A stretch of DNA of 64,000 bases from Amoebidium appalachense (taxonomy: Eukaryota > Ichthyosporea), in the NCBI GenBank assembly GCA_963693365.1, contig CAVNZM010000006.1:11532001-11596000 (forward strand), read 5' to 3'. Shown here one piece after another: positions 46,017 through 64,000 of this stretch. A program made the translations under genes and the position numbers. Under the pieces are notes generated by a model. The model ran no database searches. It saw only the letters and a list, made by a program, of their open reading frames with translations, and was not told the DNA's origin. Position 1 is the first letter of the stretch. Each line of letters opens with the position of its first letter.

Positions 46017-46040
46017 AAGAAAGAAAAGAAAAAAAAAACC
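45938..46040. repeat. Long C tract joined to an A-rich tract
   Basis: About 65 C with two T interruptions, then A12 and GAAAGAAAAG-type sequence. Confidence 0.95.
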
Positions 46041-46380
46041 GAGGGAAAACGGGGGCAATGCCACTGCCACCTTTGCTTACATCTGCTGCAGATCGTATCC
46101 CCCCCCCCCCCCCCCCCACCCCACCCCACCCCCCGGGCCCCTCCCCCTCCCCCCGACCCCACCATTCCCGACCCCTGCCTTCGCTCGGCAACCACAACGA
46201 AGAACAAACAAGCCCCCCCCAAAGAATAAGGAAGAGAGGAAGAGGGGAAAGGTGAGTTCTAGAAGCTTCCTGATATCGATTATCTCTGGATCTGTTGCAG
46301 TCATTATGGGCCCACTTGCGACGTGCTACTTGACCCTCCCCCCCCCTCCCCCTCCCCTGCCCCCTCTCCCCCCCCCCCCC

Positions 46381-46388
46381 CCCCTTTT

Positions 46389-46441
<53 letters not shown>
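46381..46441. repeat. C(n)T(n)G(n) triple homopolymer
   Basis: C runs, then T14, then about 43 G, all contiguous. It belongs to the same T-then-G class as 23217, 24481, 36588, 37311 and 53037. Confidence 0.95.
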
Positions 46442-46443
<2 letters not shown>

Positions 46444-46512
46444 GGGTTGGCCCGAGGAGGGAGGGTGGGGAGGAGGATGGGCTGCTATGGCCTTTGAGAT
46501 GATTCAGTCACG

Positions 46513-46680
46513 ATGACGCAAGATGCGCGAGGGAGAGAACTTAGCACAGTAGAGCTGAAACACAAGAGTTTCATCGTAGTGTTGGTACCCCGGCTAAAGG
46601 CGGTGGTGCAGAACAAGCCAAACTACGAACCAAGTCAAACAGAAAGGAAGATTGTGCGGCATGTGGTGGTGCCGGTATAG
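46513..46680 (+). CDS. Possible short ORF, 55 residues
   Basis: Starts MTQDARGRELSTVELKHKSF and ends RKIVRHVVVPV with a TAG stop. The composition is protein-like rather than repeat-derived, but the length is within chance expectation, no domain is recognised and no neighbouring exon was found. It may be a relic of a mobile element, since a retroposon sits 47 bases downstream. Confidence 0.15.
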   Translation: MTQDARGRELSTVELKHKSFIVVLVPRLKAVVQNKPNYEPSQTERKIVRHVVVPV

Positions 46681-46726
46681 GCGGTTCTGTGCAGCACAGT
46701 GGTGAACTCCCAGAAGAAACACGACC

Positions 46727-46976
46727 AATCCCTGAGTATCATTTTTTTATTTTTTATTTATTTTTATTTTATTTTATCCCGTAACGGTTTTGTTCCCGGA
46801 GGGACCCCTTGGGGCCCTCATGGGGAACTGCCGTCTTCCACCCAGCACCGACAGCACTCCAGCTAGGGTGCTACGGTATTACTAGCTAGGCCAACACACC
46901 ATTAACAATCCTAACTATTTGCACACACTTAGCCCAGGGTATTCACCCCAGCCACGGCGGTAATCCCTGGGTATCA
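46727..46976 (-). mobile_element. Retroposon (SINE or LINE 3' end) with 15-bp target-site duplications
   Basis: The direct repeats AATCCCTGAGTATCA (46727-46741) and AATCCCTGGGTATCA (46962-46976) bracket 220 bases. The insert begins on the plus strand with T-rich sequence built from TTTTTATTT units, so on the minus strand it ends in an A-rich tail. This fits target-primed reverse transcription of a short element. I see no clear tRNA-type A/B boxes, so a truncated LINE or a non-tRNA SINE are both possible. Confidence 0.65.
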
Positions 46977-48159
46977 CAACAGTGGCATGTGTGGCTGTCT
47001 GTCTGGATTATGGCAAAAGGGGGGATTGGCAGGGGGGAGGGGGGGGGGGGGGGGGGGGGGAGGGGTAGACAGCATGTATACTACACACACAGAAAAAAAC
47101 CCACAGGCACACAGGCACCCACTCACCCTTTGCATCCACCCACACACGACGCTTGCACTTAACACGTTTGAGTTCTCAAGCACACATCACACCCACCACC
47201 ACGGTCACGCACCTACGGGTAGGTAGAGGAGAGCCCCAGAGTGGAGGCTCCTCTCTTGCTCCCCCCCCCCCCCCCCCTCTTCTCGAATTCCCCACCCTCC
47301 GTGCCTAAAAAACAAGGAGTTGTACACTGAATCCTGTGATAAGAATAACTTCCCAAAGGCTTCCTCCCGGGGTTCCCCTCTCTCCCTCAGCCGCTTTCCC
47401 ACTATCTTTTCCGCCTTTGATACAAAACATGGGATATATCATGAAAGTCTCACATCCGTGGTGGCTGATGTGTCCAGCATGTGTACGTTGACGGATTTTC
47501 ATTTCCTGGTGCCTAAAAAATTTGTGTGGCACTTAAAACCACATGTTTTCAAATTGTGTATGCAACAAAGTTGCTATATGCGTGTGACTGACAGTGGGTT
47601 ACCATATGCGTGTGACTGACAGTGTGTGGCTTATGTATGTGCATGTATCGCGTGCGGTTGTAACAGTCGTATAGTGTGGCATGGTGTAGCGTAATGGTTG
47701 TGTGTGCTTGTGGGTGTGTGTTTGGGCGTATTGGTGCGTGCTTGCGCACACGCGTATATGTGCATGCCCGTGTATTAAAACTGAATTGCATCGTGACGCT
47801 GTGCATGGTAGTGCCCGTGCGTGTGTGTGCACGTGTCGACAGGCTTGCTGGTGTGGGGCATTGTGATAGGATGGGGGCCTGTCACGGTGGCTGGGGGGAC
47901 CCGCAGCGGTAAACGATAATCAGTCGTTGCACACGGAGATAGAAGATCTGGCTGTGATGTCCTGAACTGTGAAAGGTCCTTACATATACATGCATGCTCA
48001 CCTCTGAGTCAGTGTTTGGAGTAGCTTGCAGGGATTTGGTGGGTTAATTTTCTTTGGGGGGTGAGTATGTTTGCAGGTGTAACAGGTGCAGCAATGTGTG
48101 TGTGGGCCGGTTGTGGGCGTGTGTGTGTGTGTGTGTGTGTGTGGTGGTGGGTGGGGGGG

Positions 48160-48318
48160 GGGGGGGGGGTTTGAATGCGGAACACGGTACGAGGGGGGGG
48201 GGGGGGAGAGCCACAACACACAATGGCCAAAGCTCTATGATTCCACAGCTATCACATGGGTTGGAAGCAAAAATCAACACTGCACCAATTGACGCCTAAG
48301 CACCCATTCTCAGGAGGA
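48160..48318 (-). mobile_element. Dispersed G-run-associated repeat, copy B
   Basis: It starts after a G run with GGTTTGAATGCGGAACACGG (identical to copy A at 22306), is broken by another G run at about 48194-48207, and ends near CACCCATTCTCAGG, the same end as copies A and C. A (GT)n/poly-G array follows at about 48352-48412. Confidence 0.5.
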
Positions 48319-48346
48319 GGCTTAGGTCGTTCTGCTGGCGGTGTGT

Positions 48347-48414
<68 letters not shown>

Positions 48415-48763
48415 GGCGGGCACGGTTGCTGGGTAGCAGGAGAAAATGCGACTGAACAGTGATCGTATTCGTCGTGATTGTGTGATGTGTGACAACCAGG
48501 GATTCATGAGGTTTCATGTGCACCGGGCACGAGAATGTATTTTCAACATATTTTCATAGACAACTGAGTCAGATGCGGCCAGCGGTGCTGCTGCTACATG
48601 GAATACGGGATATACTACAATAGAATAGAGAGAGAATGCACAGCAAGCCCCCCTAAATCTGCACAACAGGCAACTTCTTTGTCTTGACCATCGGGGGGTG
48701 GGCGGGCCGCGTATACCCGCCACACCCGATAAGACTAACTAATATCGGAATGAGGCATGGGGC

Positions 48764-50220
48764 CTACTTTGAGGCAAAGATGTCGCCCGTGAGGCCCTGG
48801 TAGTCCAGGCCACCCTCGACACCCGGGTAGGCCTTGAGCTTGCTCAGCACGTACGTGGCCACCTCGGGCGACAGCTCCCGCCTGATCTCGGCCTCGGTGA
48901 TGTAGGGCTGGGGGGCAGGGGGGGGTTAGTGGCTGGGGGGCATGGGGGGCATTGAGGGGCATGCACAGGGAGGGAGGGGGTTACCTTGTCGCCGGCAATG
49001 AGGCGGAAGGAGTCGACAAACTGCTCGGCCGAGTTTGTGTCCTGCTTGTCACGGGACATGAAGTCCAGGAAGGCCTCGAAGGTCACGCGGCCGCTGTTCT
49101 CGGGGTCCACGGCCTTCATGATCTTGTCGAAGGCCCGGTCCTCCTCGCCGGCCTTGGGCTCGGGCAGGTCGTAGCCGATGGACAGCAGGCAGCTGCGGAA
49201 CTCGTTGCGGCTTAGCTCGCCGGTCTTGTCCTTGTCAAAGAAGCTGAAGCTCTCCTTGTACTCCTTCATCTGCGCCTCGGTGATGCCGCCCTGCTCGCGC
49301 ATGAGGATCTGGTTCTCCAGGGTGTTGATGGTCTTGGTGCCCAGCCCCTGCAGCTGCTCGTACAGCACGTCCAGCTCCTCGACCGTGTAGTTGGCGTGCG
49401 GGTTCTCGTAGATCTTGGCCTCCTCCAGCGCATTGCCCACCTCGTGCACCGCCCCCAAGGCCGCCTGCAGCTGCATGCACTGCGCCTGCTTGCTCTGCAC
49501 CGCCGCAAGTTGCTCCTGCAACCCCCAGTCCGTGTCAGCATCAGCCCTCTTGCAGGCACCATCACCATCACCATCACCACACACACACACACACACCCAC
49601 CCACACCCACCCACACCCACCTCGAGGGTGCCCGAGTCGGGGCGGTCGCGGTACTCCTGCAGCCTGTCCTCGAGGCTGTGGCCCAGGGCATTTGCCTGTG
49701 TGGCGTAGTCCTTGCGCAGGGCCTCGCGCTGCTCCTGGTTGGTCTGCTCAGCCGCCAGTGCCTCCTCCCTCTGGGTGGCCAGCTGCTGCAGGTCGGCCCA
49801 CAGCCCCAGCACGGCATCCTTGCTCAGCGACGTGTAGGCCGTCTCCGTTGCCCCCTCGGCCCCAATCTGGTCCGCCAGTGCCTCCAGCGCATCCACCTCG
49901 CTCTGGTGTGCCTTTGTGGCTGCCGCAAACTCAGCATGCCCCTTCGTGGCGTCCTGCACACTCAAATCGTTAGACACAACTCACATCCTGCCTGTTGCTA
50001 TCACCCCACTACTTGGCCTCTTTCTCTCTCTCTCTCTCTCTCTCCCCCCCCCCCCCCCCCCCCCCCCCCCGCCTCTCGAAAGGGCAGGATTCAGCTCCGG
50101 ACCACAGACAACATGACCACCTACAAAAAATGAAACGAGCTAGCCATGCAGACGCTAATACTACTGAACGTATATGCAAGTGCAGGACATGCCAAAAGCA
50201 GGGCAGGAGGGCTCGGGGGT

Positions 50221-50270
<50 letters not shown>

Positions 50271-50280
50271 GGGGGGGGGG

Positions 50281-50329
<49 letters not shown>

Positions 50330-52046
50330 GGGTTAAGAATGTGTACAAAACAAAGTGAACATCATGAAGGGTTAAATTTGGATGCGTCATAACGTACGGA
50401 ATACACATTTGCAATGCAGAGTGCAAACCACACATAAAAGAGGTGGGGAAGCGGGGAAAAGGTGGGGTTTTAAATGTCGGTGCACAGTATGACAGATGTC
50501 CAAAAAGAACCCACAAGAGTAGACGAAGTATAGAGGATATAATCATGACACTGCGCACAAAAAAAGCAGTTAGGGGTCAGCAGGTGATGATGGCCGTCAT
50601 GGTAAGCAGGGCCCATTCTCAGACGGACAGGCGGATGCCAAGTCATATATATAGGGGTTTATGGTATCAAGCCACACCATGCAAGATGCAAAGACAGAAC
50701 AGCGAGATGGTGTGCCTCTATCGTACCTCGAGGCCCTGCAGGGTGGTGATGCCCAGGTCTGCCAGCAGCTCCTCCTGGGCCCCCTCGACCCACGTGTTGA
50801 ATGTCTGCCAAGCAAACCGTCAGCACCGTGCACATCCCCCCCCCCCCCCCCCCCCCAAAATGGCAGGGCACGTACGGCGGCCTTGGTGGCGTACTCGAGC
50901 TGCAGCTCGTCGATCTGCTCAAAGCGCTTGTGGGCCGCATCCAGCCCGGCCTTGCGCTGCTCGGCCAGGTCCACCAGCGTCTGCCACTGGCCCTCGGCCT
51001 CCTCCGTCTGCGCCACAATCTGCGGCGCCTCCGTGAACTCCCCAGCTGCAAGCTCATCGGCAATGGCCCGCAGCTGCTTGACGCGGTCGCTGTGTGCCTG
51101 GATGTCTCCGTCCGCAGCCTGCAACCCACACGTTAGCCCCCGCACACATGAATGCTCGCCTGCTTCATCCCTCAGCACCTCCACCACTTTCCCATCTGCT
51201 CCAAACCTTAGTGCAGGATATGTATGCATGAATCCCCCCCCCCCTCCCCCCCCAAAGCAGTCATTTGCTTCAAAGCTATCCATGCCCAGGCGCCCATCCC
51301 GTGCAGTGGTACATCGGAATAATGTCCGTATGCAACATGGCACACATCATGCAGGCAAGGAGTGCACATGCCTTGTGTTGGCGCACCAGGGCGGTGACGG
51401 AGGGCAGGTCGTGGCCGTAGTCGTCCGAGCGCATCTTGTCTGTGCGGTTGCCCATCCACTTGTTGTGGATGGCCGCCTTGGCCCGGAACCGCTTGGCCAG
51501 CCGGGCCAGCTTGTCGAGGCGCTCCTGCTCGCTGCGCAGGAACCCCTCCCGCTGCTTCTCGGCCGCATCCAGGCCCTTCCAGGCCGCGTTGATATCCTGC
51601 AGACACATGCATCAGCCCCCATGCATCCATCACCCTGCATGCAAGGGCAGACAGATACGCACCGAGACCAGGCGGCCCTCCTGGGGGTGGTAGGGGGGGC
51701 GGTTGTTGAGGCGCAGCTTGGTCTGCAGGGTGGCGTAGTGGGCCTCGAGCTGGGCACGCTCCTGACTCTTGGGGGGCTTCTCGCCCTTGCGGTAGTCCCG
51801 CAGCTCGGCAAAGCTGGCGGCCACCTGGTCCAGCGATTGGTAGCGGCTCTGCTGCGTCAGCTCCCCGGTCTTGGCCTCGATCCATGCAAGCAGCTGCACA
51901 CCACCCACAGTCAGTATCTGCCCTCAGCACCAACCCTAGACATCCCAAGGTGTGTGTTCACAGTTGGAGAAAAGACCCCCCCCCCGCCCCGTGCAATTAC
52001 AATACAACACTACGATTCCCTTTACACAGACAGAATATAACCCCCC

Positions 52047-52077
<31 letters not shown>

Positions 52078-53040
52078 AAAAAACCGTTGCCCCCAACTGA
52101 CGTGTCACGAGAGTAACATGGGCGGAAGGACCAGCACTCAAAGTATGTTTAGCATTCACATCATTCCAAAATTCACGCCAGGTATAACGATGGATATACC
52201 TTCACAGCCCCCCCTCCCCCCCCCCCCCCCTCTCTTTTCCCGCCCCCACCGACCCAAGAGGATTTGAGCTCGTCTACATACACAATAATGTATACCCTAT
52301 TCCCTTCTTGTCTCTAGACCGTGATATGTCTAGCACACACACGCACACGCATATATATATTGTGGTGGTGGTGGTGGTGTGTGTGTGTGTGTGGTGGTGG
52401 TGGTGGTGGTGGTGGTGGTGGGGGGGGGGGGGGGGGGGGCACGATGTATGAGGGGTGACGATGGCATCGAAGAAAAGACATACAAGTCTAGCCCCAACCG
52501 ACTCTAGACCAGGCAAAACACAGGCCAATCCGATCCACCGTCTATGCAAAATATGGCTTGCCAGACCAACGCCTAAACCACCAGCCCCCCTCCCTACCGC
52601 ACAGAACAACTAGAGAATACTCACATCGGAGACCCGTGTCTCGTACTCGTCAATGAGCGCCTGGAACTCACGGTCCATGCCCAGCACGGCTGACAGGCGG
52701 CGTGCTGCCGTCTCGGCCTTGCCCATGCCGGCAAATGCGTGGTAGTAGGCGGCAACATACGTCATCACGGAACGCTCATCGGGGCGGGTGGTGTTCAACA
52801 TGTCTGTGGCGCCAAGGGTCAGCATGTTTGAGATGCAGGGTGAGGGTTTTCGGTCCAGTACCAAGCATTCCAGCTAGAAGCACAGCCCCCTCCCCTCTCC
52901 TTCCCCCCCCCCCTCTCCATCACCCAAATCACACACCCCCTACGCGAGGCAACGGGGAACACCTGGACATATGCCACAACGGAGAGCAGAAGCAGAGCCC
53001 TTAATCGCGCGTACAGAGGGGAACTCAGTGGGGCTTTTTT

Positions 53041-53081
<41 letters not shown>

Positions 53082-54295
53082 GGAGGGGTCAAATAGTGCA
53101 ATGCAAGCAACGTACCGTCGGCATCCAACATCTGGGGGATGCCCAGGTGCTCCTCGGCCACCTTGAAGGCCGTGTTGAGGCGCTCCTTCTTGTCCTTCTT
53201 GATCACCTCGTCGTAGTTCAGCAGGTCCGGCCGGTGGCGGTGGATGAGCGCGCAGAACGCGTTGCCGTCCTGGAAGCTGGTGTGGAAGTTGCTGACGGTG
53301 CAGTGGGGGTAGCCGGCCGTCTTGCGCTGGCACCACAGCAGAAGACCCTCCTTGGCTGACATCTCTGCACCCCCACGAGTCAAAAGGACGCCCAGAAACC
53401 ACCACCAGCAACTCATAAGTGCCACTTCGAACAGCAACGAACTATTGGCCCTAAAAAAGCATGCTCTAAGAAACGAGGGCTACACAGCAACAGTTCCGAA
53501 CTAACTGCAGATGCCTGCGCACAGCGGAAAGTGGTTGGGTGTTTAGAGTACCATAGCAACCAAGAGAAGGATAAGTACATTAGAGAGGGAGGAATGGAGG
53601 GGGAGGGGACACCAACCCTCGACGGAGATGTCTTGAATCTGGAACCTCAAAATGAGAATCCAGATCATACCCAAAATCATCTTGAGGTTGCAGTCGGCAA
53701 TTTCTTCTGCACTGATGCCCACCAACTTAACACCCTTTGACGCAATGCCCTCGAGGGCAATGTTGATGTTCTGAATGGAATGGACGCGCATCTTGCCCTT
53801 CTCAGGCTTGCGCAGGCGGTCACCACTAATGGTTTCAACCAGCTTGATAAGGCGGCGGCCATCTTGGAAGTCTGCACCCAGGTCCTCCACCTTGTCGCCC
53901 ACCTTCATCAGGTGGCTGTTGACCCATGCCGTAAAACTCTGTCGCCACCCACGTCCGTCAGCGCTTGTTTGAGCAACTGTTTTTTCTATGACCAATAGCA
54001 GCCGAAAGCCAAGTTACACGAGACGGATACAAAATGCTTCAAATACCATACTGTGACCAAGTACGTTCACACTACCAGCGCTTCAGGTGAGGGACGTGTT
54101 TCTTTACAAGAAAGAAGGTCTCCATTCACCTTCTGGTAACTACACTTTCTTAAAACTCACGTTCAGATGATAGCTTAAAACGTGCCCTTTTGATGTTTCC
54201 TTGCTCACCTTTATTTGCTGCTTCTGCCACTGTGCATCCAGCAGCTGGCGGTCATCCTCCCTGTTCTCCCTCGCAATGTTATCCTCGCCCCCCAT
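48764..54295 (-). CDS. ACTN: Alpha-actinin, actin cross-linking protein
   Basis: Eleven exons: 54295-54209, 53938-53617, 53364-53116, 52803-52625, 51893-51663, 51596-51372, 51118-50876, 50804-50727, 49953-49621, 49515-48985, 48907-48764; 873 residues, close to animal alpha-actinins (about 890). Two calponin-homology domains form the actin-binding head ([47 protein letters not shown], then [33 protein letters not shown]). Four spectrin repeats form the rod, and the calmodulin-like end has EF-hands. The first loop, [12 protein letters not shown], keeps all calcium ligands; the second, [12 protein letters not shown], lacks the final Glu. Calcium regulation of bundling is therefore plausible. The sixth intron has a GC donor (51371-51370, AAG|GCATGT), fixed by alignment and phase. 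The gene is divergent from the Kir gene. Identity is certain. Confidence 0.97.
50254..50332. repeat. (GT)n, poly-G and (GA)n composite
   Basis: (GT)n at 50222-50253, about 28 G, then GAGA/GAAA repeats, in an alpha-actinin intron. Confidence 0.95.
50458..50628 (-). mobile_element. Dispersed G-run-associated repeat, copy C
   Basis: It starts GGTGGGGTTTTAAATGTCGG and ends GCAGGGCCCATTCTCAGACG, matching both ends of copies A and B while the middle has diverged. The sequence just before it (TGCAGAGTGCAAACCACACA at about 50416) matches 21372-21391 (TGCAGAGTGCAAACCATACA). Confidence 0.45.
52034..52083. repeat. C(n)A(n) compound run
   Basis: About 33 C then 16 A in an alpha-actinin intron, the reverse orientation of the T(n)G(n) class. 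It is preceded by AGACAGAATATAA, loosely like the tail end of the dispersed repeat. Confidence 0.9.
53037..53090. repeat. T(n)G(n) compound run
   Basis: About 14 T then about 40 G, 26 bases outside the donor of the alpha-actinin exon 53364-53116. Confidence 0.95.
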
Positions 54296-56048
54296 GTTTG
54301 CTGGACTCGACGGTCGACTGGCACTTCTTACAATAGTGGCACCTGAATCTGCACAAAAAGGTCATCAGTGTTCTGGAGCGTAGAAAAACCCTAGCCAAAA
54401 AACGCAGATGCATCGTTATGCTATAACCTTCTTGGTCAGGGCTCGTGCGCACAGATGTTCCAGCACACTGCACGCTCAAACTTGCCATCTAAACGGAACC
54501 TACGGAAGGATGTATTGAACCCAAACCCCAGGCAGACCAAAATTAACACAGGAGGGTCATCACTGTTGCTGTTTTCTACCCGTCTGCAATAGACGCGTGC
54601 CTGCTGATAAAACCTTCGTTTGTGGTATAAAATGGTCGGTCGGGTCCCATCAACCCCACGAAACGCCCGGCCGTAAAAAACGTCAAGTGGAACAGCCGGG
54701 ACAGGCAAGAACAACAACCTTTCGTGGGTGTCTCGGGCCTTTTCCTAGCGCCAAACATGGTTGCTCTTGCTCTGTCACCTGCACGTACTTTCTTCTCTCT
54801 CTACCTCTACACCGGGATATATACGGGGCACTTGCCTGTCACCTGATATCAGTTACGCCCTACACAGATATCGTGCTGTTTGTTGTCTGGCTGCTGCGAA
54901 ATGCTGAGTGGGCGGGCGGCTGCGACTTTTTATCGGCAAAACGCATCTGTGAGTCTGTATAACCGCGTGCCCAATATGGCAGGTCGCCCGCCCACCGACC
55001 AATCAGATCGCTGCATCGTGGTGCGACGAATGAGGTGGGTCCAGCCCGCAGCCAATCAGCGGCCTGGTCTAATTAGCGCCGTTGCCACGCTGACAGCAGG
55101 CTACAAAAAAGTCGCTGCGGCTGCTCCAAAAAACTAAAACCTTGGGGCAGCATAAGCCGGGATATGGCGGTCTGGCCATGGTGGTTGAATTCACAAAGGG
55201 AGACGGGCGGGCATAGGCTGAGGCAGTTAGTGCGGGTGACTGCGCATGTTTGCTGCTTTGGGAAATATGCAGCCTAGAGGCGCTCGCTTAATCCTAGGGC
55301 AAAGGGTTTGGCTTGGTTCTTGGCCAAAGTAGGGCATCGGTGGGGTATCGAGGACCTGTGTTCGAGCTGCCGATAAGTTCGGATCTACGTCATGGTGTCC
55401 GATTCTGTGGCCTGTGTGAGCTTTGCACTCGTGCTCCACACGCATGCAATTAAAAAGCCTTGTACAAGTGTGCTTAAGCTTACAAGTTTGCCTTGGAGAG
55501 CTTACGTAGCAGCTCGCATGAAATACAGCAGTGTAGACTTGTACAGGTATATAGGCATGCCTGTGCAACCGAATGCTTTTTTTGAGTGCTGTCCGTAACC
55601 TTAGGGCTCACCAGCTGAGCATGCAGCCATACATATACGACTAGTGGTTGTGGTGTTCATAACCCTCTTTGCACTTTCCGAATCACCAATTTCGATGTTC
55701 ATAGCTGCATGTCCATGAAGTTGCCTCATATTGCTCGATTCTAAATAGTAACAGCATCTTGTTTGCGGCGCGCATGGCCGTTTTACTCCTTACAAAAAGC
55801 ACTCCCGCAAGTATTTTTTTTGGCCTAAAGCCCTTTTTTTTTGCCGGTTATTGTCAAAAATTTTATCTTGAGGCCAGCCAGAGTGACGTCAGGTGGCTCA
55901 TAAATCTGATGACGCAAACACAACACAGCGTACGGTGGCACCACCACCAGGCCTTGTGTTCTGTTCGGACTGGACTGCCAGTCTGAAACACTACCTAGTT
56001 GCATCTGATCATCATTGTTCAGGACAGCCCCAGTGGGCCTCATGCACT
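54296..56048. other. Divergent intergenic region between alpha-actinin and the Kir channel
   Basis: About 1.75 kb holds both 5' flanks and is almost free of simple repeats, unlike the rest of the window. A CCAAT-like word occurs at about 55009 and 55051 (CCAATCAG). A minus-strand frame at 54436-54717 (93 codons, from MLFLPVPAVPLDVF) is protein-like but unidentified and may be chance. I call no gene here. Confidence 0.5.
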
Positions 56049-63506
<7,458 letters not shown>

Positions 63507-63565
63507 ATGTGTTCGTACGGCTTCCTTGTCCCTTTTCCTCCATCCACTCGCGTGCACATGTCACA

Positions 63566-64000
63566 GTGCATGCATATGACCTAACTATTTATGCATGCAT
63601 ATGACCTAACTATTTATGCATGCATATGACCTATTTATGCATGCATATGACCTATTTACGCATGCATATGACCTAACTATTTATGCATGCATGTGGTCTA
63701 ACCATGGCAGTGCGTGCCTGTGGCCTATGATAGTGCATGCACGGCCTTACCATGATAGTGCGTGCATGGCCTAACCATGATAGTGCACGCATGGCCTAAC
63801 CATGATAGTGCACGCATGGCCTAACCATGATAGTGCATGCACGGCCTAACCACGATAGTGCATGCACGGCCTAACCATGATAGTGCATGCACGGCCTAAC
63901 CATGATAGTGCATGCACGGCCTAACCATGATAGTGCATGTACCGCCTAACCATGATAGTGCATGTACCGCCTAACCATGATAGTGCATCCACGGCCTAAC
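63566..64000. repeat. 25-bp minisatellite running off the window
   Basis: The first part (about 63566-63690) repeats TGCATGCATATGACCTAACT with or without ATTTA. From about 63700 to the end the unit is 25 bases, CATGATAGTGCATGCACGGC plus CTAAC, in about twelve near-identical copies differing at single positions. It starts 60 bases after the Kir stop codon and continues beyond the window. Confidence 0.95.

Larger units (their letters stand above)
45813..48763. other. Region between the copia remnant and alpha-actinin
   Basis: Contents: C-rich runs joined to A-rich sequence at about 45938-46040, C and C(n)T(n)G(n) runs at about 46101-46135 and 46338-46441, a 55-codon frame at 46513-46680, a retroposon with target duplications at 46727-46976, a G run at about 47036-47061, a C run at 47260-47277, and copy B of the dispersed repeat at 48160-48318 followed by (GT)n/poly-G to about 48412. 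No recognisable gene. Confidence 0.5.

Noticed and set aside
54436-54717. A 93-codon minus-strand frame upstream of alpha-actinin
   Set aside because: Protein-like, but too short, with no domain, no partner exon and a position inside a likely promoter; not enough to call a gene.

Overview
This is eukaryotic DNA, most likely from a unicellular relative of animals (choanoflagellate, filasterean or ichthyosporean type) or a very early-branching animal. The reasons are a complete receptor tyrosine kinase with a phosphotyrosine tail, an alpha-actinin with four spectrin repeats and an inward-rectifier potassium channel. Coding exons are GC-rich and densely interrupted by introns of about 80-1700 bases. 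The introns and intergenic DNA are filled with extreme simple repeats: poly-G/poly-C runs, compound T(n)G(n) runs, and (CA)n/(GT)n arrays up to about 630 bases. Nothing bacterial is present. All gene models were built by hand from splice sites, reading-frame phase and recognised protein families.

Layout. 1.8-7.1 kb (+): a nine-exon mahogunin (MGRN1)-type RING E3 ligase. 8.0-14.4 kb (-): a twelve-exon receptor tyrosine kinase with LRR, cysteine-rich, transmembrane and kinase parts and a tyrosine-rich tail; it converges on the ligase. 15.0-16.4 kb: a candidate inverted-repeat transposon around an unidentified 175-residue ORF. 18.7-27.2 kb (-): a thirteen-exon membrane-anchored or secreted protein joining a hexapeptide left-handed beta-helix to two thrombospondin type 1 repeats. 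29.4-30.4 kb: nearly 1 kb of (CT)n. 31.1-31.8 kb (+): an intronless cysteine/histidine repeat protein. 35.5-41.1 kb (-): a four-exon secreted, probably GPI-anchored relative of the fungal/bacterial Agd3 polysaccharide deacetylase. 43.5-45.8 kb (-): a decayed Ty1/copia element. 48.8-54.3 kb (-): an eleven-exon alpha-actinin, divergent from a ten-exon Kir channel at 56.0-63.5 kb (+). 63.6-64.0 kb: a 25-bp minisatellite that runs off the window.

The genes do not form a pathway. Three encode surface or secreted proteins (the receptor kinase, the beta-helix/TSP1 protein and the deacetylase), one an ion channel, one an actin cross-linker and one a ubiquitin ligase. The phase arithmetic closes exactly for MGRN1, the deacetylase, alpha-actinin and Kir. 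The kinase and beta-helix/TSP1 models each need a single one-base correction in a homopolymer. That points to sequencing/assembly indels or recent inactivation, and cannot be resolved here.

Most noteworthy: the beta-helix/TSP1 architecture; the Agd3-like enzyme in a holozoan-like genome; the Kir channel with Tyr at the rectification site and no P-loop cysteines; and a dispersed repeat family that always abuts long G runs and may explain part of the homopolymer load.
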